This document shows positions 14,001 to 21,341 of a stretch of 29,451 bases of DNA, one piece after another. Position 1 is the stretch's first letter. The number at the start of each line of letters is the position of its first letter. This DNA comes from a virus: the IMG/VR virus record IMGVR_UViG_3300048916_000021, positions 1-29,451 of that record; one strand, given 5' to 3'. The translations under genes were made by a program, and so were the position numbers. A model generated the notes under the pieces. The model did not search any database. It saw only the letters and a program-made list of their open reading frames with translations, and was not told where the DNA came from.

Positions 14001-14047
14001 TGGGGCGGCCGGTGACAGGAAACCGGCCGCCCCAGCCCACTGAGAGG
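14001..14047 (+). promoter_or_regulatory. 13-bp hairpin plus CACTGAGAGG leader of the SF3 helicase gene
   Basis: Bases 14001-14013 pair perfectly with 14022-14034 (12 G-C or C-G rich pairs plus a terminal T-A) around an 8-nt loop. CACTGAGAGG (14038-14047) follows after 3 nt, exactly as at 11041-11050 upstream of the resolvase gene. There is no U-tract. The shared layout suggests a common post-transcriptional element. Confidence 0.6.
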
Positions 14048-14058
14048 ACTTTAATATT

Positions 14059-15456
14059 ATGCCCCGACTCCACACGAAAGCGGAACTTGCAACTGTAGCA
14101 CAGCTTTTTGCGCTCCAGTTCGACCTGATTGACTATCAGGGACAGCTGTTCATGCCGGTGGATTTCGAGACCTACGCACACCAGCCTACCGATCCTGCTC
14201 GCACCGTCTGGATTCCGCTCAGTGAGCGGAAGCTCAGGGCCGTCGCGAATGCCTTGAACATCTTGTTCCAGTCCCCACAGGAAGAACGATCGTTCAAGCA
14301 CATGACCATGCAGTTCGCGAGACACATCGAGCAGACATCGTTCGGTGTGCTGATGCGGACCGGAGACACAATCTCTGAGCTCACGACTGAGGGTCAGCTC
14401 GTGCCGGTAACGGCGGCGAGATTCATTCCCAACTACATCAGCATTCCGTACGTCAAGAACAATCCGAAGACGCCGGAGATGTGGGGTTACCTGACAGAGT
14501 GGCTCGGCTCAGAGAGCCAGGCACACTCACTGCTCTATCACCTGGCGACGATCTTCCAACCGTCGTGGAGCGCTGTCAAGTACGTCCTGCTGCTGGGCAG
14601 TGGGCGCAACGGCAAGAGCACGCTGTTGCTCATGCTGCAGGACATTCTAGGCCGAGCGAACTATAGCAAGGTCAAGCGACAGATGATGTCAGAGCAGAGT
14701 CCACTCATGCTCGATCTCAACAACAAGTTGGCGAACATCGTCCTCGATGGTATGAAAGAGTTCCTGAAGGACTCGTCTACCGAGAAGACGCTGGTCGCTG
14801 GCGAGGACCTCGACATCGAGATCAAGTACGAGAACGCACCGTACACGGTGCAGACGAACGCTCTGTTCATCGAAGGCTTGCAGACGGAACCGCGTGTGAG
14901 CGACAAGTCGGTTGCGTTGCAGAAGCGACTGGTGCGCTTCTACTTTCCGAACGAGTATCCGCTCAACAAGAAGTTCGAGGACTACATGCGTCAGCCTGAG
15001 ATGCTGGCGGCACTCGTGGAGTTGATGCTCCAGCACTGGGTGACGAAGGACACGCTCGAAGAGAAGCTGGCGATCACGGCTGAGTCGATGGACCTGCAGA
15101 TGAATGCGGTCTGGACGAACAGTCCGATCATCCGCTTCTTGGAATGGATGTCTGGCAGGGAGATGAACTTCCTGGAAGACATCGTAAACAAGAAGATGAT
15201 GGTCGACGTGTTCTTGCTCTCGTACCGTAGCTGGTGTGACAACAACGGGTACAAGAACATCGAGGACGATTACCTGTTGCAGGTGATCGGTGAGCACTTC
15301 ACGATCGGTAAGAAAACTTTTCGCATCAACGGAAAGCCTACGAGCCGGAAGTATCTTGAGAAGGTCGGTTCCGACACTCTCAATTCGATTCAAGCACTGC
15401 TTCGAGGCGAGAGCATCGTGGCTGAGACAGAGGATGAAACCATCCTCGCTGAGTAG
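14059..15456 (+). CDS. SF3 replicative helicase (D5/P4-type)
   Basis: A 465-residue protein with the AAA+ core of phage and plasmid superfamily 3 helicases. Walker A GSGRNGKS lies at 180-187, a Walker B-like region around D230/E234, the family block AGEDLDIEIKYENAPYT (247-263), the sensor TNALFIEG (266-273) and an arginine-finger-like KRLVRFYFP (289-297). It should form a ring that unwinds the fork. The N-terminal 140 residues do not look like a primase; that activity is in the next gene. Usually Prim-Pol and SF3 domains share one polypeptide in the order primase-helicase; here they are separate and reversed. Confidence 0.9.
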   Translation: MPRLHTKAELATVAQLFALQFDLIDYQGQLFMPVDFETYAHQPTDPARTVWIPLSERKLRAVANALNILFQSPQEERSFKHMTMQFARHIEQTSFGVLMRTGDTISELTTEGQLVPVTAARFIPNYISIPYVKNNPKTPEMWGYLTEWLGSESQAHSLLYHLATIFQPSWSAVKYVLLLGSGRNGKSTLLLMLQDILGRANYSKVKRQMMSEQSPLMLDLNNKLANIVLDGMKEFLKDSSTEKTLVAGEDLDIEIKYENAPYTVQTNALFIEGLQTEPRVSDKSVALQKRLVRFYFPNEYPLNKKFEDYMRQPEMLAALVELMLQHWVTKDTLEEKLAITAESMDLQMNAVWTNSPIIRFLEWMSGREMNFLEDIVNKKMMVDVFLLSYRSWCDNNGYKNIEDDYLLQVIGEHFTIGKKTFRINGKPTSRKYLEKVGSDTLNSIQALLRGESIVAETEDETILAE

Positions 15457-15468
15457 ACAGGACTCAAC

Positions 15469-16278
15469 GTGGCACAATGGTATGAAGACATCGAGCAGTA
15501 CACTGAGAGCATCGCACTACCCGTACAGCTTCCGTACGACAAGCTGTCGCTTGTCAGGGTCTACGCGTCGGGTAAGACCCAGCCAGGCTGGGGCGCGAAG
15601 GAGTTCGTAGACAACTACGCGAACAACGCGTTCGATCCGGGGCGAGCACTCTGGTTCTTCGAGAAGTACAAGTCAGCGTTCGGCATCGTGATGAGGTCGG
15701 TGCCGTGCATTTGCGTCGACATCGACGGCAAGAACGGCGGCATCGAGATCGCTCGGAACATGCAGCTGCCCCGCACACTGGCAGAGTTCAGCCGGAGCGA
15801 GAACGGATTCCACCTGTTCTACGAGGTCCCTGGGACTGAGTGGAATCCACTCAGAGGCTACGATGAGTTCCCAGACATCATCGGGCTCGTGCCGGGCGTC
15901 GACATCAAGGGTACAGGTATCGTGTTCCACTACCCGAACCAGCGCTGGAACAATCGTGAACTCGCACTGGCACCGGCGAAGCTCATGGAGCTGATCGGTC
16001 GAGCGCGAGACACGAAGCGTCTGACGCGGCAGATGGCGTTCGGCGTGTCGACGATGGATCCAGACGAGCTCGTGCTTGTACACGACTCGCTCCTGAGCGA
16101 TCTGGCGGGAACGTTCGAGGTCGGCAAGAGGAACTCGAAGTTGTTCGCGATCGGTGCACAGCTCTACGGCGCACAGTATCCGCACTGGGACACGGCGATC
16201 TACGACCGTGGCGTTCAGATCGGGCTGGAGCTCGAAGAGATCGCTGACATCATCAGGAACATCGAGTCATACTCGTGA
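15469..16278 (+). CDS. Prim-Pol type DNA primase/polymerase domain protein
   Basis: A 269-residue archaeo-eukaryotic-type primase. The metal site appears in CICVDIDGKNGG (D84, D86), the nucleotide-binding S-x2-G-x-H in SENGFH (110-115), and a third acid in VDIKGTG (D145). It would make primers for the family-A polymerase, working with the SF3 helicase encoded just upstream. GTG 15469 has AGGA 6 nt upstream. A short helical C-terminal region (about 180-269) may be the helicase contact. It is the last gene before the strong terminator. Confidence 0.88.
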   Translation: MAQWYEDIEQYTESIALPVQLPYDKLSLVRVYASGKTQPGWGAKEFVDNYANNAFDPGRALWFFEKYKSAFGIVMRSVPCICVDIDGKNGGIEIARNMQLPRTLAEFSRSENGFHLFYEVPGTEWNPLRGYDEFPDIIGLVPGVDIKGTGIVFHYPNQRWNNRELALAPAKLMELIGRARDTKRLTRQMAFGVSTMDPDELVLVHDSLLSDLAGTFEVGKRNSKLFAIGAQLYGAQYPHWDTAIYDRGVQIGLELEEIADIIRNIESYS

Positions 16279-16283
16279 GGAAG

Positions 16284-16311
16284 ACGGGGCTTCGGCCCCG
16301 TTTTTCTTTTT
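16284..16311 (+). terminator. Intrinsic terminator of the rightward block
   Basis: ACGGGGC (16284-16290) pairs with GCCCCGT (16295-16301) around a TTCG tetraloop, followed by a T-rich run of about ten bases. It lies 5 bases after the primase stop. This is the only hairpin in the rightward block with a proper U-tract, so it is the most confident terminator in the window. Confidence 0.92.
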
Positions 16312-16317
16312 AAGCGG

Positions 16318-16323
16318 TATAAT
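16318..16323 (+). promoter_or_regulatory. -10 element TATAAT upstream of the gene at 16356
   Basis: TATAAT within GCGGTATAATGG, immediately after the terminator. It shares GGTATAATGG with the element at 2968-2977. No -35 match and no TGn extension are visible; the would-be -35 falls in the terminator stem. The start codon is 33 bp downstream, giving a short leader with GGAAGGA. Confidence 0.6.
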
Positions 16324-16355
16324 GGTCTCACGCCCCATGTGTCGGAAGGAACACT

Positions 16356-16907
16356 ATGCCTGAGAGGTCCATCAGTGATCTGGAACGCGAGCTGCAAGCA
16401 CGCTTCAATCCAGAGAAGTCTCGCAAGTTCAGCAGCACGGTCGATGAAGGCGTTCAGCCGTCGGCCTACGTGCAGGACTTGGCTCTGCCTGACGAGAGCC
16501 GTGGCAGACTGCCGCTGACGAAAGATACTTACGTCATCAACGAGAATCCCGCTCGTGTCGAGTGGGAGCGTGAAGTGCGCAAGTTCTTGAACCAGCTGAA
16601 TAGTGACTTCGGTCACAGGATCACGGCACCCATGGTCTACGAGTGGGTGACGGGGATTGATCTTCGAGACCTGATCAACCCTCAGGCGAATCCGCAGGGC
16701 GGTGGTCAGTGGGGTATTGCGAACGTGCATCTCCGCCACATCAACTGGGTGCTGAAGGAGTACTTCGGCACGGCCTACAAGACCAAGATCGCGGGCCGAC
16801 CTGTCGGCAAAGCGTACACGGTCCGTCCGTACTTCAGGGTCAAGGATAAGAAGCCTGCGAACCTGACGTTGTGGCCGGAGTGGGAACAGAAGACGTTGAA
16901 CCCATGA
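16356..16907 (+). CDS. Hypothetical basic protein with own promoter
   Basis: A 183-residue protein. It has a charged N-terminal region (1-65) followed by a domain with helices (EWEREVRKFLNQLNSDFG, APMVYEWVTG) and a basic, aromatic C-terminus (KAYTVRPYFRVKDKK, WPEWEQ). The basic C-terminus could contact nucleic acid. GGAAGGA precedes ATG 16356. It lies beyond the early terminator and just before the convergent late operon, a position that would suit a late-switch or packaging factor. That role is speculation. It overlaps the next gene by 4 bases (ATGA). Confidence 0.8.
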   Translation: MPERSISDLERELQARFNPEKSRKFSSTVDEGVQPSAYVQDLALPDESRGRLPLTKDTYVINENPARVEWEREVRKFLNQLNSDFGHRITAPMVYEWVTGIDLRDLINPQANPQGGGQWGIANVHLRHINWVLKEYFGTAYKTKIAGRPVGKAYTVRPYFRVKDKKPANLTLWPEWEQKTLNP

Positions 16908-17302
16908 CTGGGAAGAAGCAGGAGCTAAGCCCTGAGGCGTACCAAAGATGGTACGAGCAATGGAAGAGTACTGAATGGCAAAGGCGATGGAAGAAGAAGC
17001 TAGAGGCGAATCCAATTAACGCGCTTCCAATGGAAGCGCGTGGCCCGATGCCGGAGACCTATAGCCTTGAGGAAGCATACTGGCACCCGCTAGCGTGTGA
17101 GTGCGGGAGCTGCTTGGGCCGTGCTGCCGAGATCGCGAAGCAGATGCGCATGGTAACACGGCCCATCCCACCTGCCGTCAAATCGGCATGGAGTCATCTT
17201 CCTGCAACTTCTCATCTGGTACTGAACCGCCTTCGAGTCGTCGAAGTAGCTGTTCTATCGATGGAAGGTTTGCGGACCAAGCAGCAAGCAGCACAAGACT
17301 AG
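16904..17302 (+). CDS. Hypothetical protein converging on the late operon
   Basis: A 132-residue protein starting in the ATGA overlap with the gene before it. The N-terminus is very basic and Trp-rich (YQRWYEQWKSTEWQRRWKKKL). The middle has HPLACECGSCLG, a CxCxxC cluster that may bind metal. The C-terminal third is helical. Its last 125 bases run antisense to the gene at 17178-17465, with no terminator between them. Function is unknown; the Lys/Trp-rich start suggests nucleic-acid or membrane contact. Confidence 0.65.
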   Translation: MTGKKQELSPEAYQRWYEQWKSTEWQRRWKKKLEANPINALPMEARGPMPETYSLEEAYWHPLACECGSCLGRAAEIAKQMRMVTRPIPPAVKSAWSHLPATSHLVLNRLRVVEVAVLSMEGLRTKQQAAQD

Positions 17303-17465
17303 CAGCCATCTTGTCGCGAGCGGAGTCGGTGTTGGTGTAGATCCACTGCACCACGATGAGTCGCTGGTTCCACAGCCACTCGAGACGTGTGTCGTCCGTC
17401 TTGCGGTGCTCTTGCGGGATGTTGTTCAACATCTTCCGCTGGCGCTCGACCTCAGTTGTTGTCAT
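17178..17465 (-). CDS. Last gene of the leftward operon, 95-residue helical protein
   Basis: A helical protein with an N-terminal charged region (TTTEVERQRKML), a Trp-rich middle (LEWLWNQRLIVVQWIYTN) and a hydrophobic helix (MAASLVLLAAWSANL). GGAG lies 8 nt upstream of its ATG, and it overlaps the preceding gene by 14 bases, both supporting expression. Its 3' 125 bases oppose the rightward gene at 16904-17302. Downstream of the terminase, it could be a small packaging or late accessory protein. Not recognised. Confidence 0.65.
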   Translation of the reverse strand: MTTTEVERQRKMLNNIPQEHRKTDDTRLEWLWNQRLIVVQWIYTNTDSARDKMAASLVLLAAWSANLPSIEQLLRRLEGGSVPDEKLQEDDSMPI

Positions 17466-17778
17466 CGGTCTTCTCCGGCTCTACGAAGACAGTCAGGTCG
17501 GCCATAACGACCTTCTTCGCGTTCGCGACAGCAGGTCCGGTACCGGCTCGTCGAGTACCAGTGAGTCGGTCCAGAATAATTTTCTGAGCGCGAGTTGCTT
17601 TTGCCACTGAACCAATGACTGTTGAGTCGGGGTTGTTCGCGATGTCGAACAGGTTGCGAGCGACCAGCTCCCAGACGGGCATCTCAAGGCGCTGGCGGAC
17701 CTGATCGCTGGGCCACTCGGGGTTACGATCAACGTACTCCAGAGCCTGTTTGATGGTTTTGTGCTTTGCAAGTGCCAT
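17452..17778 (-). CDS. Hypothetical 108-residue protein downstream of terminase
   Basis: A basic helical protein (KHKTIKQALEYVDRNPEW...EMPVWELVARNLFDIAN) with a central KATRAQKIILDRLTGTRRAGTG segment and an acidic end. The first half resembles a small helical DNA-binding domain in overall character, but no motif is diagnostic. AGGAAGG precedes the ATG. It lies 11 bp after the terminase gene and overlaps the next. A small terminase subunit is possible from position and size, and is unproven. Confidence 0.7.
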   Translation of the reverse strand: MALAKHKTIKQALEYVDRNPEWPSDQVRQRLEMPVWELVARNLFDIANNPDSTVIGSVAKATRAQKIILDRLTGTRRAGTGPAVANAKKVVMADLTVFVEPEKTDDNN

Positions 17779-17789
17779 GTCCTTCCTTC

Positions 17790-19307
17790 CTAGGACCAGA
17801 CTCCACTGTAGTCTTCGACGTAGTCTCCGGACTTGGCAGCTCCGGAGATGTTGTAGAGCGATCCACCGAAGAAGTCCAGCTCCTTAGTAGCCTGGACGAC
17901 ATAGCGGAGAGCATCCATCATGTGCGAGTACTGGTCGTGGACAGGGAACGGCGACCACTCGCCCATCTTGGTGTTGAACGCGTACTTATAGTTCTCAAAG
18001 CACTCAAGTACGCGGTCGCAGTTGGGGCGGTCGCTCAGACCGCGAGACTTCTCAGACGGCTCGAGACCGTTGATGTACGTGTTGTACAGCGTCAGTCGAA
18101 CCTGCTGGACCATCGTGATGATGTCGGCAGAGCCGGTCTGGGGCAGACCCTTGACGGTCCAGATGTTGGTGCCCTTTGCGAGCACGGCCACGTTCGGGAA
18201 CCGCAGTCGCATCATGTCAGCGGGCGTCGTGTTGACGGCAGTCTCGTGGTGATCGCCGTCCCACGGCAGGATGATCTGAGCTAGCTGGTTGTACCAGGGT
18301 CGGCTGGCAAGAACGTCAACGTATTCAGGTAGTGCCTTGCCGTGTCCTTCCCCACAGTCGATAAGAAAGAGCTTTTCGTTGTACCACTGGAAAGCAATCC
18401 AGCACGTTGCATCAGAATGAATGCCAGATGATCCGATGTCGAAAGCCACATAGATGGGGCGCTCTCTGTTCCAGTTAAAGGGCTGGTCACGCTTCTCGAG
18501 AATGATCTTGCTGTACGCCTCACCGTAGACGGCGGCGCTGTCCATCTCTTCGAACGAGCAATAGTACTCCTGCTCGAACATGCGGCTGTTGCCGAAGAGC
18601 TTCAGGTAGTTATCCTGGATGATTTCGAGCTGGGACTCGGTCAGGACGGGCGGGAGACCGTAGCTTCGCATGATCGCGTTGATGTCGTCGATCGTGCGAA
18701 TAAGGACAGCACCGTCCTTGCGGCTCTCTGCCAGCTCCTTGAGAGTCCAGAGCGGATTGTTCCGCTTGCCACGGGGCGTGGCGACGACCATGAGTCGCTT
18801 GTGACCCTGCTCGCTGTCGATGATCGGGAGCAGACGAGGGATCGGGTTCTCGCGAGTGAACAGCGAGAGCTCAGTGAAGGAGTAGTCGTCGAACGACGTG
18901 CCAACGCCGTTCTGATCCTTGCCCGACTGGAAGAAGCCGAGCAGTTTGAGCTTGGAGTGGTTGTGGAACCAGCCCTCCATGCGGGTGTCTTTCCACCCGT
19001 TGCTGCCGAGCATCAGGTCCGCAGGCACGTTATCCTGTAGCATGCGGACCTGACGCCCGACTTCTGGGTCCCAGTAGGTCTTGTCGTACAGAATGTTCCG
19101 GATAGCCGGACTGTCTGTGCCGACGTAGACTCCCGTTGTTCTCGGGTACTTTAAGCGAGCGTCGACCTGCTCCATCGACATGCACGTGTCTTTGCCGGAC
19201 TGACGGCTAAAGACACCCAGGCCGATCCGGTTGTTCCGGAACACCTTGTGCAGCTCCGCCTGGTAGGGGCGGGGCCTGTAGTAGACGGGGAAGTTGAGCT
19301 CGCTCAT
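17790..19307 (-). CDS. Terminase large subunit
   Basis: A 505-residue packaging motor. The ATPase part has the adenine-contact region YRPRPYQ (10-16), Walker A SRQSGKD (34-40), a Walker B region around SFDDYSFTE (138-146) and the coupling motif VATPRG (175-180). The nuclease part has D290 (VAFDIG), D350 (LPWDGD) and D465 (HMMDALRY), the expected RNase-H-like metal ligands. It translocates and cuts genomic DNA at the portal. ATG 19307 is the first start after an in-frame stop but has no clear Shine-Dalgarno site, so translation may be coupled to the gene before it. Placement near the 3' end of the late operon resembles T7. Confidence 0.93.
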   Translation of the reverse strand: MSELNFPVYYRPRPYQAELHKVFRNNRIGLGVFSRQSGKDTCMSMEQVDARLKYPRTTGVYVGTDSPAIRNILYDKTYWDPEVGRQVRMLQDNVPADLMLGSNGWKDTRMEGWFHNHSKLKLLGFFQSGKDQNGVGTSFDDYSFTELSLFTRENPIPRLLPIIDSEQGHKRLMVVATPRGKRNNPLWTLKELAESRKDGAVLIRTIDDINAIMRSYGLPPVLTESQLEIIQDNYLKLFGNSRMFEQEYYCSFEEMDSAAVYGEAYSKIILEKRDQPFNWNRERPIYVAFDIGSSGIHSDATCWIAFQWYNEKLFLIDCGEGHGKALPEYVDVLASRPWYNQLAQIILPWDGDHHETAVNTTPADMMRLRFPNVAVLAKGTNIWTVKGLPQTGSADIITMVQQVRLTLYNTYINGLEPSEKSRGLSDRPNCDRVLECFENYKYAFNTKMGEWSPFPVHDQYSHMMDALRYVVQATKELDFFGGSLYNISGAAKSGDYVEDYSGVWS

Positions 19308-19331
19308 CGGGAGGTGGGAACCAGCCTGTGA

Positions 19332-19568
19332 TCACTGCTGCTTGGCGCGCCAGTGCAGGAACTTGGCCTGCTCGGTCGCGGCATTCAGCGCGAAGCGGAC
19401 CTGCGTCCACTCCACGCCGTCGTCAGCGATCTCGTCCAGAACGCTGTTCAGCGAGGCGATGGAGGCGTCGAGGTCGACTTCGGCCTTCGGCTCTTCCTCG
19501 ACCACCTTGGCTGGCTTCGCTTCGGCTTCTGTCGCTTTGTCATCGGTCTTCTTCGCGGTGGGTGCCAC
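19332..19568 (-). CDS. Small Ala/Lys/Glu-rich protein upstream of terminase
   Basis: A 78-residue protein starting with GTG, preceded by AGGAA. The first 35 residues are low-complexity (Lys, Ala, Glu) and probably disordered; the rest forms helices (LDASIASLNSVLDEIADD, VRFALNAATEQAKFLHWRAKQQ). Its position directly before the large terminase suggests an assembly or packaging role, but there is no diagnostic motif. It ends in the same frame as the terminase, 24 bases before that start. Confidence 0.7.
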   Translation of the reverse strand: MAPTAKKTDDKATEAEAKPAKVVEEEPKAEVDLDASIASLNSVLDEIADDGVEWTQVRFALNAATEQAKFLHWRAKQQ

Positions 19569-19582
19569 TTGCTTGTTCCTTT

Positions 19583-20683
19583 CTAGATGTTCATGTTCAG
19601 GTTCGGCATGTTCTTGAATGGCGTTGCACCCCAGAACGTGGAGAAGTCGTCATCCGGCTCGCCTTCCATGCCGGACTTCGACGCGATCCCCGCCTGAGGA
19701 GTGTCGAAGCGACCGTCCTCGGTTCGGGGCTGGGCTGCTGCCGCCTGCCGCTGCTGAACAGTACGAGTCTCAACCTGCTGACGCTCGCCGGTCACGGCAC
19801 GCTGTGCAACGAGTTGCGAGCGGAGGCCGTTGATCAGCGGCTGTACGTCTACCTGGTAGCCGAACAGCTTACCGTCCACGCGGAGCTCGTACGCCTCCGC
19901 GATGCTTGCGAACTGATCCGCGAGCTCCTGATCGAACTCAGCAGCATACGGGAACAGATCGGGGTTGTTCTGGAACATCAGGAACGAGTCCTGGATGACC
20001 GACATCAGCGGACGAATGTTCTCGTTCTGCTGTTCGATCTTATCTTCGACCTCGTTCTCGATGAGCTTCGTGACACCTTCATGCCAGTCACGAGCCATTT
20101 GAGTGTCCAGGATTCGCATCGTGTCGCCGGGGCGAGCGTTGACCGCGATGCTCGGGACCTCAGACCCGACCAGCGCGATTGGCGACACACGCAGGAACTT
20201 GATGAAGTCAGGGTTCAGCTCTTCGCGGACCTGGCTGAACGCCTGGGCCTTGAAGCTCTGAGCCATGCGCTCCTGCATGGCGTTCTGCGCCTGCGGAAGC
20301 GCCTCCGCCGCTAGTTCTGCGAAGGGCTTGAATCCGTTGTCGACAGGAACTCCAGCACTATCTTGCTGCGTCCCTGTGTCTCCAGCTGTATCAGTGCTGG
20401 CAGCACTGCCGGACTCGTCGTGAGCTCCGGCGAGGACGTCAGTTGCGGACTGAGCTCCTGCTGGCGGTGTTGCAGCATCAGTGTTTCCTGCTGCAGCTCC
20501 TTGATCCGTAGCAGCTGGTGCCGTGTCTCCAGGTCCAGCGCCTTCAGTCGACGCTCCGCCTTCTGAATCTGTCGTGTCCTCTTTCGGAGCGAACTCGTCG
20601 TTCCATGCTTTCGCAAAGAGGTCATCAAACTCAGAATGATACGGGGCGTCCTGAGTCTCGTTGCCGAAGCCGCCATCACTCAT
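19583..20683 (-). CDS. Scaffold-like acidic assembly protein candidate
   Basis: A 366-residue protein. Residues about 1-115 are low-complexity, rich in Asp, Gly, Ala and Thr and strongly acidic. Residues 120-300 are mainly helical with coiled-coil-like parts (HEGVTKLIENEVEDKIEQQ), and a Gln/Arg/Ala-rich stretch precedes a tail with DDDFSTFWG. Disordered acidic start plus helical body is typical of phage scaffolds, but no capsid gene follows, so another assembly or internal role is possible. The second of two adjacent ATGs (20683) has the better spacing to GAGG. It overlaps the previous gene by 8 bases. Confidence 0.65.
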   Translation of the reverse strand: MSDGGFGNETQDAPYHSEFDDLFAKAWNDEFAPKEDTTDSEGGASTEGAGPGDTAPAATDQGAAAGNTDAATPPAGAQSATDVLAGAHDESGSAASTDTAGDTGTQQDSAGVPVDNGFKPFAELAAEALPQAQNAMQERMAQSFKAQAFSQVREELNPDFIKFLRVSPIALVGSEVPSIAVNARPGDTMRILDTQMARDWHEGVTKLIENEVEDKIEQQNENIRPLMSVIQDSFLMFQNNPDLFPYAAEFDQELADQFASIAEAYELRVDGKLFGYQVDVQPLINGLRSQLVAQRAVTGERQQVETRTVQQRQAAAAQPRTEDGRFDTPQAGIASKSGMEGEPDDDFSTFWGATPFKNMPNLNMNI

Positions 20684-21341
20684 CATCGACCTCGGCGAGC
20701 ACGCGCTCGTTCACCGACTTGATCTCCTCATCGGTGATCGCGAAGTTGGCGAGGTTGCGGATCTGTTCGGACAGACCGTTCTGCGGGTGGGTGAGGAACG
20801 CGTTGAGGTCGGCGACGACCGCGTGCTCGATACCTTTGTCCTTGTTGTTGAGAGCGATCTTGTCCCACTGATCGACCCACGCGTTGCCGAGGCGCTGCCA
20901 CGCGACGATGATGTCGAGGTAGATGTCCTTGTGACGGTTCCAGTCATCTTCGGACTCGGCGAACAGCTCCTCGATGTCCTTGTCCTCGGGGTAGCACATG
21001 CGCATGACCGTCTTGGCCTCCGCCAGCTTGCGGTAGCGGGAGCGCAGGTACTTGGGCAGGTCCATGTACGAGAGCCACGGCCACTGACGGAGCACGCCGT
21101 CGGCCATGGGGATCGTGACGCCGACCTCGCAGGCGTGGGCGGTGCCGTCGATGACAGACTCCCACATCTGCAGGAGCGTCGTGTCGTAGATGCCGAGCTC
21201 GGCACGACGAACCATCTCTGCCATTTCGGGGTCGTCGAACGGCGAATCGGGAGTCTCGTACTCGATGTCCGGGTCGACCGGCATCTCCGGCAGATCGAAG
21301 GTCTCGTACTCGCCGAGCGGCATTTCGGTTGCGTCAGTCAT
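20676..21341 (-). CDS. Hypothetical late protein, 221 residues
   Basis: An acidic N-terminus of about 45 residues (rich in Glu, Asp and Pro), then a helical domain with conserved-looking aromatic clusters (QWPWLSYMDLPKYLRSRYRKL, DWNRHKDIYLDIIVAWQRLGNAWVDQW) and an acidic end. Codons are strongly GC-ending, suggesting high expression. ATG overlaps the upstream stop (TAATG), with AAGGAG 10 nt before. It sits in the structural operon and is probably a virion or assembly protein. Not recognised. Confidence 0.75.
   Translation of the reverse strand: MTDATEMPLGEYETFDLPEMPVDPDIEYETPDSPFDDPEMAEMVRRAELGIYDTTLLQMWESVIDGTAHACEVGVTIPMADGVLRQWPWLSYMDLPKYLRSRYRKLAEAKTVMRMCYPEDKDIEELFAESEDDWNRHKDIYLDIIVAWQRLGNAWVDQWDKIALNNKDKGIEHAVVADLNAFLTHPQNGLSEQIRNLANFAITDEEIKSVNERVLAEVDDE

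Noticed and set aside
14689-15477. Minus-strand frame of 262 residues opposite the SF3 helicase
   Set aside because: The plus strand carries clear helicase motifs and coupled neighbours; the antisense product has His/Arg/Leu-rich composition typical of a shadow frame.
16871-16903. Longer start for the gene at 16904
   Set aside because: The upstream in-frame ATG lies within the previous gene without a ribosome site, while ATG 16904 gives a standard ATGA overlap.
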